A stretch of DNA of 64,000 bases, taken from assembly GCF_026626745.1 (NCBI RefSeq), contig NZ_JAPNJW010000001.1:1518001-1582000 (forward strand), in the 5' to 3' direction. Below are positions 52,237 through 61,326 of this stretch, piece by piece. A program made the position numbers and the translations under genes. Each line of letters opens with the position of its first letter. The stretch's first letter is position 1. The notes beneath the pieces were generated by a model that was not told the origin of the DNA, did no database searches, and was given only the letters and a program-made list of their open reading frames with translations. The stretch comes from Nannocystis sp. RBIL2 (lineage in GTDB: Bacteria > Myxococcota_A > Polyangia > Nannocystales > Nannocystaceae).

Positions 52237-53592
52237 TCAGGTGCTGGTGATGATGATGCTGTCGTGGTTGCGCTCGGGGAGCACCAGCAGCTCGATCACG
52301 TCGCCGGGTTGCCAGCGCCCGGCCACCGCCGGGATGATGGTGTCGACGCCGCGGTGAGTGGCGCCGGCGTGGACGAACTCGTAGGTGACCTGGATCCACT
52401 CGGTCTTCTGCACCTGCAAGATGCGCCCGGATACCGGCACGCCGTGGAGGAAGAACGGGCGGGCCCGGGTGCGGCGTGCGTTGTAGAAGATCCAGAAGAC
52501 GAGCGGGGCGAGACCCAGAGACATCAGGCCGAGCAGCACCATCAGGCTCCGCTGGGCCGCCGAGAGCGGCTGCGACGGGGGGTGGTCGGCGAAGAGCAGG
52601 CGGACGGGCGACAGGGTCACCTGGTCGAAGCGGGTCCGGAGCTCCCCCGTGAGCGCCCGAGGGGTCGGTGCCAGGGTCGACGTCGTCGGCTGGACCCGCG
52701 CGAGCGCGATAGTCCCCGACGGCGCCGCGCCGCCGTGGACCGGGGCGAGCAGCGCCTCGCGGACCTCCCTCGCCGACTGATAGCGGGCCGACGCAGTCGG
52801 GGCGAGCAGCCGCGCGATCACCCCGCGCAGGACGGCGCCGCCCGGCAAGTCGAAAGGCACCTCGATCACGCCGTCGCGCGAGGCGAACTCCGACGGCGGG
52901 CGGCGGGTGATCAGGTGGAGCAGCGTCGCCCCGACGGCGTAAAGGTCGCTGGCAGGGCTGGCCTGGCCCATCGTCTGCTCGATCGGCATGTAGCCGAAGG
53001 TGCCGACCACCGTCGAGCCGCCCTCATCGGCCCCGCGGAACACGGTGCGCACGGCGCCGAAGTCGACCAGCGCCGGCGCGCCGTCGGGGCGGAGGAGGAC
53101 GTTCGCAGGCTTGATGTCGCGGTGCAGCACCGGCGGGACGCGGGCGTGCAGGTACTCGAGGATGTCGAGCAGGCCGAGCGCCACCCGCAGCAGCGCGGCC
53201 GGGTCGAGGCTGGCGCCGTCGACGATCCGCTGCTCTAGCGAGACCCCGTCGATGTACTCCATCACGAGGTAGGCGCTCAGCGCGTCGCCGGCGGTCTCGC
53301 GCAGGTGATCGAAGATCTCGGGGATCCCGTGGTGACGCAACGACCGCAGCGCCGCGGCCTCGCGCTCGAACAGCTCGAACCCCTTCCAGCCGCTGTCACC
53401 GTCGGTGCGCAGCTGCTTGACCGCGACCTCGCGGTCGCTGGCGGCGGTGTCGACTGCGAGGTAGGTGTGCCCGAACGAGCCGCGTCCGAGCGTCCGGACG
53501 ATGCGGTAGCGACCGGCGACGACGTCGCCCGGCGAGAGCCTGCGCCCGCCGCGTTGCGGCGGGGGTTCGGGGGCGCTGCCATCGGCGAGCAC
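52237..53592 (-). CDS. Ser/Thr protein kinase with C-terminal membrane helix and DUF3592-like domain
   Basis: A GTG at 53592 gives a 451-aa product beginning VLADGSAPEPPPQRGGRRLS. The kinase domain has LGRGSFGHTYLAVD, VAVKQL, HRDIKPANVLL and VDFGAVRT, all intact. A membrane helix (LMVLLGLMSLGLAPLVFWIF) lies near residue 345-365. The final ~80 residues (VPVSGRILQVQKTEWIQVTY, then GDVIELLVLP) resemble DUF3592 beta domains. The frame is open well upstream to 54696, but that extension has no protein character. Targets are unknown. Confidence 0.88.
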   Translation of the reverse strand: MLADGSAPEPPPQRGGRRLSPGDVVAGRYRIVRTLGRGSFGHTYLAVDTAASDREVAVKQLRTDGDSGWKGFELFEREAAALRSLRHHGIPEIFDHLRETAGDALSAYLVMEYIDGVSLEQRIVDGASLDPAALLRVALGLLDILEYLHARVPPVLHRDIKPANVLLRPDGAPALVDFGAVRTVFRGADEGGSTVVGTFGYMPIEQTMGQASPASDLYAVGATLLHLITRRPPSEFASRDGVIEVPFDLPGGAVLRGVIARLLAPTASARYQSAREVREALLAPVHGGAAPSGTIALARVQPTTSTLAPTPRALTGELRTRFDQVTLSPVRLLFADHPPSQPLSAAQRSLMVLLGLMSLGLAPLVFWIFYNARRTRARPFFLHGVPVSGRILQVQKTEWIQVTYEFVHAGATHRGVDTIIPAVAGRWQPGDVIELLVLPERNHDSIIITST

Positions 53593-54124
53593 GGAGGCCG
53601 CAGGGTAACATACGTCCCGCGACCTCGCGGCGGCGAGAGCCGTGAATCGTCGACCTCGGCCAAGTGCGACAGACGGAGCTTGACCCACTCGACGTCTGCC
53701 GGGCGCGGCTCGCCGCCCGTTCGTCAACGCTCGGCGAAGCTGCGCCACGTGAGTATCGATCTGGGCGAGTGCGTCGGCGATCGTCGGTGCGACGGTCGGT
53801 TCGTCCTGTAGCGATGGCCCACGCCCTGGCTCGAGATGCAGGCGATCCGCCCGCTGGCACCTGCCGAGCCCGGCGATGACGCCTGAGCCCGCTGCGGCCG
53901 CGCGCCGATCGATCGCGGCCGCGCTCCCGCGCCGTCGATCTTCGCGCGAACGCGGCCCGATCACATACACCGCGAAGTGCAGGTCGCCGATATGTAGACT
54001 CGACGTCCGGGGCACCATTCCGAACATCTTGCCGACATCCCTGCGGTTGTGATTGCCGACACATTTTTGCGCGGGCGTCCGCGAGGCCATATTGCGGACG
54101 ACGCGGACGTGATAGGGTGCTGTC
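53593..54124. other. Spacer without a convincing gene
   Basis: A short minus-strand frame (VAPTIADALAQIDTHVAQLR near 53700-53790) looks protein-like but has no boundaries. The AT-richer segment 53990-54120 probably holds the promoter of the lipoprotein gene at 54125. Confidence 0.4.
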
Positions 54125-55678
54125 ATGGTTACCCGGAATGGGTGGAGTATGTTCTGTCTGGCCGCCGCGCTTATGGCGTGCGGGGACAGCGGTGCCGGCG
54201 GTTCGGCGGCGGAGAACGGCACGGACACGACAGGCGGCCCCGGCGGCACGACCCAGGGCGCGCCGACGACCGGCAACCCATCGCTATCCGACACCGGCTC
54301 CGGCAGCGCTGGCGAGTCGGACGGCAGCACCGATACCACCCCGACCACCGGCCCCGCCGCGACCACCACCGACACCGGTGACACCAGCACCGGGACGGTC
54401 GCCACGACCTCGGTCGACACGACCTCGGTCGACACCACCGGCGATACCACTTCGGCCGACACCGACACCGGCGATTCGACCACCGGCGAGCCCGACTTCT
54501 GCGCCGGCGAGGGCAGCATCCTGCTCCCCGGCGAGACCGACAAGTGCACCGGCGACCTCGGGGAAAACACGTTCACCTTCGCCCTGTGTTCCTGTACGAA
54601 CTTCACGACCGCCGGCATCTTCACGGTCGACGCGTTCAACAGCGGCGACAACATGCCCCAGCCGCTGCACGGCGGCTCCGTCGGCATCAACGGCAACTAT
54701 ACGACCGTCGCGCTCGCCGACATCGGCGGCACCCTGTGGGTCGACGGCAAGGTCAGCACCGTCGCCGCCCACGAGGTCGGCGAGATCTTGCAGTGCGGCG
54801 GCGACGTCTCGGCCACCGTGCTCTCCCACGTCAACGAGGACGCGTTCGTCGAGGGCAACATCGGCGGCCTGCTCCCGCTGATGACCATCGACGGTGACCT
54901 GCACCAGCCGGTCGGCAAGGTCAACGCCGGCGCGAACGTGCTCGGCCAGACCATCAAGGGCCCGGTCTCGGTCAAGACCCCGTGCGACTGCAGCAACCCG
55001 ATCGACATCGCCGGCATCGTCGAGGGCTACAAGATGGACAACGACAACGAGCTCGCCGGCATCGATGCCGACGAGCTCGCCGACCTCGTCCTGCCCAAGC
55101 AGATCGAGCTGCCCTGCGGCGTCTACTTCTTCACGGACATCGAGCACCTGCTGGCCCTCAAGATCAAGCTCACCGGCCGCACCGTCATCGCCGTCGAGGG
55201 CGACCTCACCAGCATCGGCCTGTTCGACTTCGAGCTCGGCCCCGACGCCGAGCTCGACCTTTTCATCAAAGGCAACGCCTCGTTCGCCGACATCGCCACC
55301 ATCGGCGACACCCAGCGCCCCGCGGCGTTTCGCATGTACGTCGGCGGCGTCGTCACCTTCGCCAGCCTGTTCACCTTCGGCGGCAACCTCTACCAGCCCC
55401 ACGCGGTGTTCAACGCGGGCGGCCTCGCGGAAATCTGGGGTTCCCTGTTCGTCGGCGGCATCAACCTCCTCGGCGCCTTCGCCATCCACTACGACGAGGC
55501 CATCCTCGACATCGACGGCTGCGAACCCCCGGGCGGCGCGTGCTTCGACGGCGACGACTGCGGCAACCCGACCCCGACGTGCAAACAGGGCGAGTGCGTC
55601 CCCTGCGAGACCAACGAGGACTGCGGCCCGCCCCTCACCTGCCAGCCCGGCGGCGTGTGCTTCCCGCTCCCCGGCTGA
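54125..55678 (+). CDS. Large lipoprotein with beta-rich domain and Cys-rich tail
   Basis: The 517-aa protein begins MVTRNGWSMFCLAAALMAC with a lipobox and a ~100-residue Thr/Gly/Asp spacer. The central 300 residues are repetitive and beta-rich (GGTLWVDGKVSTVAAHEVGE, GDLTSIGLFDFELGPDAELD, GGVVTFASLFTFGGNLYQPH), like bactofilin- or DUF7305-type beta-solenoid proteins. The C-terminus has a Cys-rich motif (CFDGDDCGNPTPTCKQGECV, then CETNEDCGPPLTCQPGG). It is probably a surface structural protein. Confidence 0.8.
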   Translation: MVTRNGWSMFCLAAALMACGDSGAGGSAAENGTDTTGGPGGTTQGAPTTGNPSLSDTGSGSAGESDGSTDTTPTTGPAATTTDTGDTSTGTVATTSVDTTSVDTTGDTTSADTDTGDSTTGEPDFCAGEGSILLPGETDKCTGDLGENTFTFALCSCTNFTTAGIFTVDAFNSGDNMPQPLHGGSVGINGNYTTVALADIGGTLWVDGKVSTVAAHEVGEILQCGGDVSATVLSHVNEDAFVEGNIGGLLPLMTIDGDLHQPVGKVNAGANVLGQTIKGPVSVKTPCDCSNPIDIAGIVEGYKMDNDNELAGIDADELADLVLPKQIELPCGVYFFTDIEHLLALKIKLTGRTVIAVEGDLTSIGLFDFELGPDAELDLFIKGNASFADIATIGDTQRPAAFRMYVGGVVTFASLFTFGGNLYQPHAVFNAGGLAEIWGSLFVGGINLLGAFAIHYDEAILDIDGCEPPGGACFDGDDCGNPTPTCKQGECVPCETNEDCGPPLTCQPGGVCFPLPG

Positions 55679-55796
55679 TCGACCGTCGACCGGACGACGG
55701 GGTCTGCGAGCGCCAACCCCGTCGAGCCGGTGGAGGCGACAGTCTGCAGCCCGCGGTCGCGGAGCGCGGTTTTCCGCCCAATTTCCTGGAAGGAGC

Positions 55797-55825
55797 TTGA
55801 CACTCCGTTCCGGAATGCCATCCTG
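55797..55825 (+). promoter_or_regulatory. Candidate promoter and operator of the TetR-SDR operon
   Basis: TTGACA at 55797-55802 is a perfect -35 box; a weak -10-like ATCCTG follows 17 bp later. Between them, TTCCGGAA at 55808-55815 is a perfect palindrome suited to autoregulation. The GTG start at 55832 would make the transcript nearly leaderless. Confidence 0.45.
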
Positions 55826-55831
55826 CGACCC

Positions 55832-56413
55832 GTGCCGAGACCCAAGGCGTTCGACCCCGACGACGCGCTCGAGCAGGCCATGCGCCTGTTCTGGGCGCGG
55901 GGTTTCGCGGCCACCTCGATGAGCGACCTGGTCGAGCAGCTGGGCGTCTCGCGCCAGAGCCTGTACGACACCTTCGGCGACAAGCAGGCGATCTTCATCG
56001 CCGCGCTCAAACGCTTCCGCGATCAGGTCGGCGCCCCGCTGCGTCAGTTCTGCGCGAGCGAGGAGCCGGTCCGGCCGGCGCTGCGCCGGCTGTTCGACGC
56101 TGTCATCGCCCAGGAGCTCGCCAGGGGCTGCCCGCGCGGCTGCATGATGTTTCACGCGGCCGTGGCCGGCGCGGACGCGGGCCCCGAGGCGGAGCGCCTG
56201 CTCGCCGACAACAACCTGGAGATCGAGCGCGGCTTCATCGACCGGATGCGCCGCGCCCAGGAGCGCGGAGAGATCGGCGACCGCCACGATCCGGCCGCGC
56301 TCGGTCGGTTCTTCGTCGCCACGCTCGCGGGTCTGCGCTTGTCCGCCAAGCAGGGCCAGAGCGCCGAGGCCCTGCGGGACGTCGTGCGCGTCACGCTCGG
56401 CGTGCTCGGCTGA
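55832..56413 (+). CDS. TetR-family repressor
   Basis: The 193-aa product from the GTG at 55832 (VPRPKAFDPDDALEQAMRLF) has the TetR HTH (RGFAATSMSDLVEQLGVSRQ, then SLYDTFGDKQAIF) at about residues 20-62. A helical ligand-binding domain with ARGCPRGCMMFHAAVAG follows. Upstream in-frame codons exist, but this start matches the family. It probably controls itself and the SDR gene 54 bp downstream. The inducer is unknown. Confidence 0.9.
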   Translation: MPRPKAFDPDDALEQAMRLFWARGFAATSMSDLVEQLGVSRQSLYDTFGDKQAIFIAALKRFRDQVGAPLRQFCASEEPVRPALRRLFDAVIAQELARGCPRGCMMFHAAVAGADAGPEAERLLADNNLEIERGFIDRMRRAQERGEIGDRHDPAALGRFFVATLAGLRLSAKQGQSAEALRDVVRVTLGVLG

Positions 56414-56428
56414 TTTTTTTGCTCGTTT

Positions 56429-56446
56429 CTAGAACGTTCATTCCAG
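56429..56446 (+). promoter_or_regulatory. Candidate TetR operator before the SDR gene
   Basis: TCTAGAACGTTCATTCCA contains the 8-bp palindrome GAACGTTC at 56432-56439. It lies in the 54-bp gap between tetR and the SDR gene, about 30 bp before the ATG. A run of seven T (56414-56420) precedes it. Confidence 0.4.
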
Positions 56447-56467
56447 CAAAACGCAAAGAGAGAGACC

Positions 56468-57214
56468 ATGAGCAAGCTCGCAGGAAAAGTCGCCGTCATC
56501 ACCGGAGGCAGCACGGGCATCGGCCTCGCCACCGCCAAGCTGTTCGTCGCCGAGGGCGCGCACGTGTACATCACGGGTCGGCGGCAGGCCGAGCTCGACG
56601 CGGCCGTCCGCGAGATCGGCGACAACGTCGTCGGAGTGCGGGGCGACGTGTCCAACCTCGCCGACCTCGACCGCCTGTACGAGCAGGTGCAGCGCGAGAA
56701 GGGCCGCATCGACGTGGTGTTCGCCAACGCCGCGACGGCCTCGTTCGCCCCGCTCGGCGCGATCACGGAGGAGCAGTACGAACGCGAGTTCGGGAGCAAC
56801 GTGAAGGGCCTGCTGTTCACCGTGCAGAAGGCGCTGCCGCTGCTGGTCGAGGGCGCCTCCGTCATCCTCAACGCCTCGATCGTGGCCAGCACGGGGTCTG
56901 CGGCGATGAGCGTGTACAGCGCGACCAAGGCGGCCGTGCGCTCGTTCGCCCGCACCTGGACCACCGACCTCAAGGATCGCAAGATCCGCGTCAACGCGAT
57001 CAGCCCCGGCCCGATCGACACACCCGGGCTCAACGGCCTCGTGCCGGCGGACCAGGCCGAGGGGCTCAAGGCCAACTTGGCCGCCAGCGTGCCGCTCGGG
57101 CGGCTCGGCAAGCCCGACGAGATCGCCAGAGCGGCGCTGTTCCTCGCCTCCGACGACAGCACGTTCATCACCGGCATCGAGCTGTTCGTCGACGGCGGCA
57201 CCGTCCAGGTGTGA
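56468..57214 (+). CDS. Short-chain dehydrogenase/reductase
   Basis: The 248-aa classical SDR has GGSTGIG at residues 13-19, NAA near 90, catalytic serine in LNASIVAS near 140 and YSATK near 155, plus the C-terminal GIELFVDGGTVQV. A GAGAGA ribosome-binding site precedes the ATG. It should be an NAD(P)H-dependent oxidoreductase, often acting on carbonyl compounds; the substrate is unknown. The upstream TetR gene suggests induction by a small molecule. Confidence 0.92.
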   Translation: MSKLAGKVAVITGGSTGIGLATAKLFVAEGAHVYITGRRQAELDAAVREIGDNVVGVRGDVSNLADLDRLYEQVQREKGRIDVVFANAATASFAPLGAITEEQYEREFGSNVKGLLFTVQKALPLLVEGASVILNASIVASTGSAAMSVYSATKAAVRSFARTWTTDLKDRKIRVNAISPGPIDTPGLNGLVPADQAEGLKANLAASVPLGRLGKPDEIARAALFLASDDSTFITGIELFVDGGTVQV

Positions 57215-57229
57215 GGCGCGCCGCGCCTT

Positions 57230-57430
57230 GCTGCGCGACGACATTGCGGGCGCAGGTCGTCGCCGGATCAGCCGGGTTCGACGCGGGACAGACGGCGTCC
57301 GGCCAGGCTGCGGGGTTGTTGAGCTCGTCGCACTCGAACGACTTGCCGACGCCGACGCCGGTGCCGTCGATGGCATCATCCTCGCCCCTGTCCTTCGTCG
57401 TCCCGGCGACCCGGGCAGTCGAGTGGGTCG
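57230..57430 (-). pseudogene. Lipoprotein-tail fragment
   Basis: The minus frame reads EDDAIDGTGVGVGKSFECDE, LNNPAAWPDAVCPASNPADP and ATTCARNVV. It resembles the cysteine-containing tails of the surface lipoproteins in this window. No start is present, and the frame runs on antisense to the SDR gene. Probably a remnant of a paralogue. Confidence 0.4.
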
Positions 57431-57458
57431 CCTTCGAGGCGGCTCGAGCGTGGGGGGC

Positions 57459-58460
57459 TCACTCGCAGATGCCGAGGAACTGGCACGTCCAGCGGTCCTG
57501 GTCGGCGTCGAAGGCGCAATACTTGTCCTGCGGGCAATCGCCGCTGTCGGAGCACTCGTCCTCGAGGGTGGGGCAGAACGCACCGATGACGAAGCCGCAG
57601 AAGAACTCCGAGCCGCGGCAGCCGCACTCGCCCTCGCAATCAGCCTTCGAGGCGCAGTTCGCCGGCATGCACGTATTTTTGAGGTACAGGTCGCCGCCGA
57701 CGCCCGGGTGGTCGCCGGCGCATACGCAGATCTGGCCCCCGGAGCAGTCGCTGTCGGACATGCATTGCGCGACGCAGCCGCAATCGCCCCAGATGTTGGC
57801 GCAGACCTGGCTGTCGGGGCAGTCGCCGTCGGTCGCGCATTCGCCCCCCTGGCCCTCGCACTTCGGCCAGAACACCTCGTGCGCGCACTCGAGGGCCTCG
57901 TCGCGATAGATCACGGTCCCGCCGTTGCAGAAGAGCCAGCCGGACTCGATGTCGGTCAGCTGGTGCTGCGCGTCCTCGAAGAAGATCGGCTCGCAGTCGA
58001 TCGGCGCCTTGCAGGGGACTGGATCGCCGGAGTCCCCGGTCGTCGAGCTCGATCCGGTCCCGGACGTGGAGGTCGAGCTCGTTCCGGTCTCGGACGTGGT
58101 CGTCCCGGACGTGGTCGTCCCGGACGTGGTCGTCTCCGTGGGCCCCGTGCTCGTCTCGAGCGAGGTCGAGCTGACCGAGACCGACCCGGTCGACGACGTG
58201 CCGGTCGCGGTCGAGGTCGACTCGGCGACCGTGTTTGCGGTCGGGTCGGCCCCACTCGATGTCTCGGAGCCTCCGCTGCTGCTCGTCGGTGTCCCGTGCG
58301 TGGCGCCGCCGGAGCTCGACTCCGTGGTGTCGCCCGCGGTCGCGTCGGTCGAGTTCGCCGAAGGGCCGCACGCCGGGACGGACGAGACGAGGCACCACAG
58401 GCCGAGGCATGTCCTATTGAAAAAAGAGAATGAAAGAGCGCGAAGGCTTCGTGAGGCCAT
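57459..58460 (-). CDS. Cys-rich lipoprotein with Thr/Ser spacer
   Basis: The ATG at 58460 gives MASRSLRALSFSFFNRTCLG followed by LWCLVSSVPAC, a lipobox. A ~100-residue Thr/Ser/Gly spacer contains TSGTTTSGTTTSET, encoded by 15-bp tandem repeats near 58080-58130. The mature domain has about 24 cysteines arranged in EGF/Dickkopf-like units (CATDGDCPDSQVCANIWGDC, CMSDSDCSGGQICVC, CSDSGDCPQDKYC). The 333-aa product is a likely disulfide-rich surface protein. Its start is 12 bp from a divergent gene start. Confidence 0.8.
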   Translation of the reverse strand: MASRSLRALSFSFFNRTCLGLWCLVSSVPACGPSANSTDATAGDTTESSSGGATHGTPTSSSGGSETSSGADPTANTVAESTSTATGTSSTGSVSVSSTSLETSTGPTETTTSGTTTSGTTTSETGTSSTSTSGTGSSSTTGDSGDPVPCKAPIDCEPIFFEDAQHQLTDIESGWLFCNGGTVIYRDEALECAHEVFWPKCEGQGGECATDGDCPDSQVCANIWGDCGCVAQCMSDSDCSGGQICVCAGDHPGVGGDLYLKNTCMPANCASKADCEGECGCRGSEFFCGFVIGAFCPTLEDECSDSGDCPQDKYCAFDADQDRWTCQFLGICE

Positions 58461-58472
58461 CGACCCCTGCAG

Positions 58473-59036
58473 ATGTTCGCGGCCGCCACGGATAAGGAAT
58501 TCAGCGAATCGGCGTCCGGCCCGGCGGAGGACACGGGGTATCGATTGTTCAGCTCGCAGACGATCAAGGTCGGCTGCTTCCCAAACGATCCTTCGCTGCG
58601 CGCCGGATTCGCCGAGCCCATCGATACCGACGTCGGCACGGAGCCGGCTCGCGGGAAGATCATCTGGAACAATCCGCCAATCGAGGGGAGGTTCACCCCG
58701 CCGCCGCTCCGGCTCTCCGGCGAATACTTCGGCAGGCTGGGCAGCGGCGGCGAGCAATTGGGGTTCAGCTGGGTGGGCCTTGGGCGTCCGCATGCGACCC
58801 TCGAACCGATTTTTAACTCTATTTGTCCGAGGACGTCAACCTACATCTGGCATACGATCTTCGGAGCCTTCCGCGCCAGGCCCAACGGGCCCGAGCTTGA
58901 AGTCCGCGATTTCAGCGGCAGTCGCTTCCCGTCGCATAAGCTCTTCGTGAACGAGACCGTCCACAAGAGTATCCCGCAGGGCTTCCTGGCGCGCCTGTGG
59001 GACGCTCATCCATCCGATCCGAAGCGAGTCGCCTGA
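58473..59036 (+). CDS. Hypothetical protein
   Basis: The 187-aa protein (MFAAATDKEFSESASGPAED) has a beta-rich body and an ending FPSHKLFVNETVHKSIPQGF, then LARLWDAHP. That ending looks like a conserved domain with a phage- or toxin-related flavour, but I cannot name it. The start may lie later, since 58473 is only 12 bp from the divergent lipoprotein start. Its 3' end overlaps the next minus-strand gene by 31 bp. Confidence 0.55.
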   Translation: MFAAATDKEFSESASGPAEDTGYRLFSSQTIKVGCFPNDPSLRAGFAEPIDTDVGTEPARGKIIWNNPPIEGRFTPPPLRLSGEYFGRLGSGGEQLGFSWVGLGRPHATLEPIFNSICPRTSTYIWHTIFGAFRARPNGPELEVRDFSGSRFPSHKLFVNETVHKSIPQGFLARLWDAHPSDPKRVA

Positions 59037-59374
59037 TTGTCCAGCGGATCTTTCACTGGGCGCGCACTCTGCCGTGCGAGTCGGCGCCCGATCACGAAGC
59101 CCAGAAGGCTCGGAAGCCCGAGGTACAGCACACAGGCGGGCATCAACACGGCGATCCACTGCAGGGAAGCCAGGGACTCGAACCCCTTCCATTCGTCCGC
59201 GTCGCCGGCCAGCAACGCGGGCACGGAGAGAAGGCCGACGAACACGACGAAGAACAGCGCCTTCGACACGCGCGATCCCGCCGGCAACGCCATCCCGAGC
59301 AGCACGCCGAAGATGCACGCGAGGGCGCTGTATACCCAGATCCCACCGAGGAAGTCCTCCCAGAGCGTGGTCAT
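59006..59374 (-). CDS. Small integral membrane protein
   Basis: The 122-aa product starts MTTLWEDFLGGIWVYSALAC with AAGGA upstream. It has three hydrophobic helices (IWVYSALACIFGVLLGMALP, KALFFVVFVGLLSVPALLA, WIAVLMPACVLYLGLPSLLG) and a basic cytoplasmic tail. No family is recognised. Confidence 0.65.
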   Translation of the reverse strand: MTTLWEDFLGGIWVYSALACIFGVLLGMALPAGSRVSKALFFVVFVGLLSVPALLAGDADEWKGFESLASLQWIAVLMPACVLYLGLPSLLGFVIGRRLARQSARPVKDPLDNQATRFGSDG

Positions 59375-59587
59375 CGTCCTTCCCCTCGCGCGCACGGGCC
59401 CGAACGGTTCCTGCCGGGGTCTTCGCCAAACACCTTCGGACTGTAACCGACCCCGAAGCCCTCCGCAAACGCCGCCGAGTCCGCTCTTTCGGGAAGCACG
59501 AGCCGCCCGGTCTGCCACGCCAAGAGTGCCGGCAAGGCGCGGAGCCCTCGCGCCTGCTGGAAGTGCCTGGGCCCCGGAGGAGCGGGT

Positions 59588-59799
59588 GTGCTAGCGAGAA
59601 GCGTGAGGCGCTGCGGTCTGGCGCTCGCGCTGTGCCTCGCGTGCGCGGACACGGAGTCGAGGTGTGCGAGTCCGGGCGGTGGAAATCGCGGACCTGCCGT
59701 TCGGAATGCGCCGAGGTCGACGGTTGCTCGCTCGGATGCCTAGTCACGGCGGAGGGGGAAGATTGCTTGTGCATCCCGTCAAAGTTTTCTTATGACTGA
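59588..59799 (+). pseudogene. Small lipoprotein gene with a frameshift
   Basis: A GTG at 59588 gives VLARSVRRCGLALALCLACAD with a lipobox. Near 59653 the protein-like reading moves to another frame: EVCESGRWKSRTCRSECAEV, then DGCSLGCLVTAEGEDCLC, ending FSYD and TGA at 59799. The two halves together make a normal Cys-rich lipoprotein of about 70 aa. A one-base indel or base-call error explains the split. Confidence 0.55.
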
Positions 59800-60225
59800 G
59801 CGTGATGGTCTCCGCCGGCGACGCCACCGGACAATATGCATTGGCGTCACCATCCGCGTTCGGAGATGACGACGTCCTCGACGACCTCGTCGAGCCAGCC
59901 GACGACGGCGCGGCGAGCCAGTGGTCCAGGCACCCGCCAACTTCGGGTGGTGGAAGTCCGCCGACCGCTGAACCGGGCCCGCCGCCGCCAAGGCGACGGC
60001 GCGCTGTGTTCGCGGCGCCGCCAAAACGACGAACGCTCCCGGCGCACGTGTGCCCTGCTCAGGCTCCACGACTCGGGCCCGTTGCCGCCGCGCATCTCGG
60101 CTCGTGTGCCGTCGTAGGCCCGCCGCGAGACCAAGCTTTGGGGCCGCTGTCCGGCGGGCATGACCGAGCTCTCCCGCGCGCTGGGCTCGTCGTGTCTTCC
60201 GCCACCTGTCGGGTACCCTGTTCGG
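59800..60225. other. Spacer without a convincing gene
   Basis: Frames on both strands are arginine-rich and lack start signals. Nothing recognisable is seen. Confidence 0.4.
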
Positions 60226-60797
60226 ATGCTCGACCTCTGGCTCGTCCGCCACGCCGAGAGCCTTGGCAACCTCGACGGCAGCGAAGCGGACACCTGCCTG
60301 TCGCCGCGCGGGCAGCTGCAAGCCGCGGCGCTCGCCCCGGTCCTCGCCGGCGAATCTTTCGACAGCGTCCTCAGCTCGCCGCTGCAGCGGGCTCTCGAGA
60401 CCGCAGCGCTCGCGCTGCCCGGCCGTGCCTGCTCCACGCGCCCGACCTCCGCGAGCTCGTCGTGCAGCCCGACCGTTTCGTCGACGTCTCGCGGCTCACG
60501 CCCGCTCAGCTGCGAGACATCCTTCGACCGCCCGCGGACGTGCCGCAGCTCGAGACAGGCAAACAGTTCATGACCCGCGTCCGGTCCTGGCTGACGGCCC
60601 TGCCCCCGTCTGGCCGTGTCCTCGCCGTCACCCACGCCGGCGTCGTGCGCGAGCTGCTGCGCGTCCTCTTCCCGGATCACACGCGCACGCAGCCGGTCGG
60701 GCACGCGGCGGTCTCTCGCGTGTCCATCACCGCCGGCGCGCCCCGCCTCGTGATGCTCGACGAGCGCCGCCACCTCGAGGCGCTCCGCCCCACCTGA
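60226..60797 (+). pseudogene. Histidine-phosphatase (phosphoglycerate mutase-like) gene with a frameshift
   Basis: From the ATG at 60226 the frame reads MLDLWLVRHAESLGNLDGSE with the catalytic RHAES, then LSSPLQRALETAALAL. Near 60422 the family pattern moves back one base: RPCLLHAPDLRELVVQPDRF, then VLAVTHAGVVRELLRVLF with the second catalytic histidine, ending at 60797. Both halves are well preserved. A single missing base would restore a ~190-aa enzyme, so a recent mutation or sequence error is likely. Confidence 0.75.
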
Positions 60798-61326
60798 GCG
60801 AGATTTGCGGCGACATCGCGGGCGACGACATCGAGCCCCTCGCCCTGCTCTTCCCAGATTATTTATGGCGATATCGAGTTCCCTCTCCTACGAGGCATCA
60901 TATTCGTGTCTTTCTTGAGCAAGACAGTGTGCCTCCCGGGGCCCAGCCCCTCAAGGCAATGTTCCACACGTCGTGTAGCCGGTGTTTGCAATCCTCGTCC
61001 GTCATCCTGGGAGCGGCTAGCCCTCGGTGCGCTCCTCTTTCAGGGATGGGGCGGTGCATGGCCGGCATGCGTGCGCCGAGCTCGACCACGTCGACTGGGC
61101 TCTCGCGCGAGAGCGGCGTCGACAACACGGACGACCGCATAGCTCACCGTTCAGGCGAGTTCGGCGGATTGGCCCCTCTCATGCAAAGATAAGAGTCTGT
61201 CGCTCACGGATCATGGCTGGGCTTGCCCGATGAGCACGTTTCGGTCTTGCTCTCGCTGGATCCATCGAGCATACCAACACCATTCCCGGCGATGGTCGTC
61301 GGGACCAACCTCTTGGAGGTCCTGAA
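60798..61326. other. Spacer without a convincing gene
   Basis: This region is lower in GC than its surroundings at 60850-60920 and has no frame with gene-like character. It presumably holds the promoter of the small lipoprotein gene at 61327. Confidence 0.4.

Noticed and set aside
53593..54696. N-terminal extension of the second kinase
   Set aside because: The valine/serine-rich sequence mirrors the lipoprotein gene on the other strand; kinase character begins only after 53592.
59163..59185. tRNA T-arm-like sequence (GGGTTCGAGTCCC on the minus strand)
   Set aside because: It is part of the small membrane-protein gene (residues around KGFESLASLQW), and no anticodon arm or acceptor stem can be formed around it.
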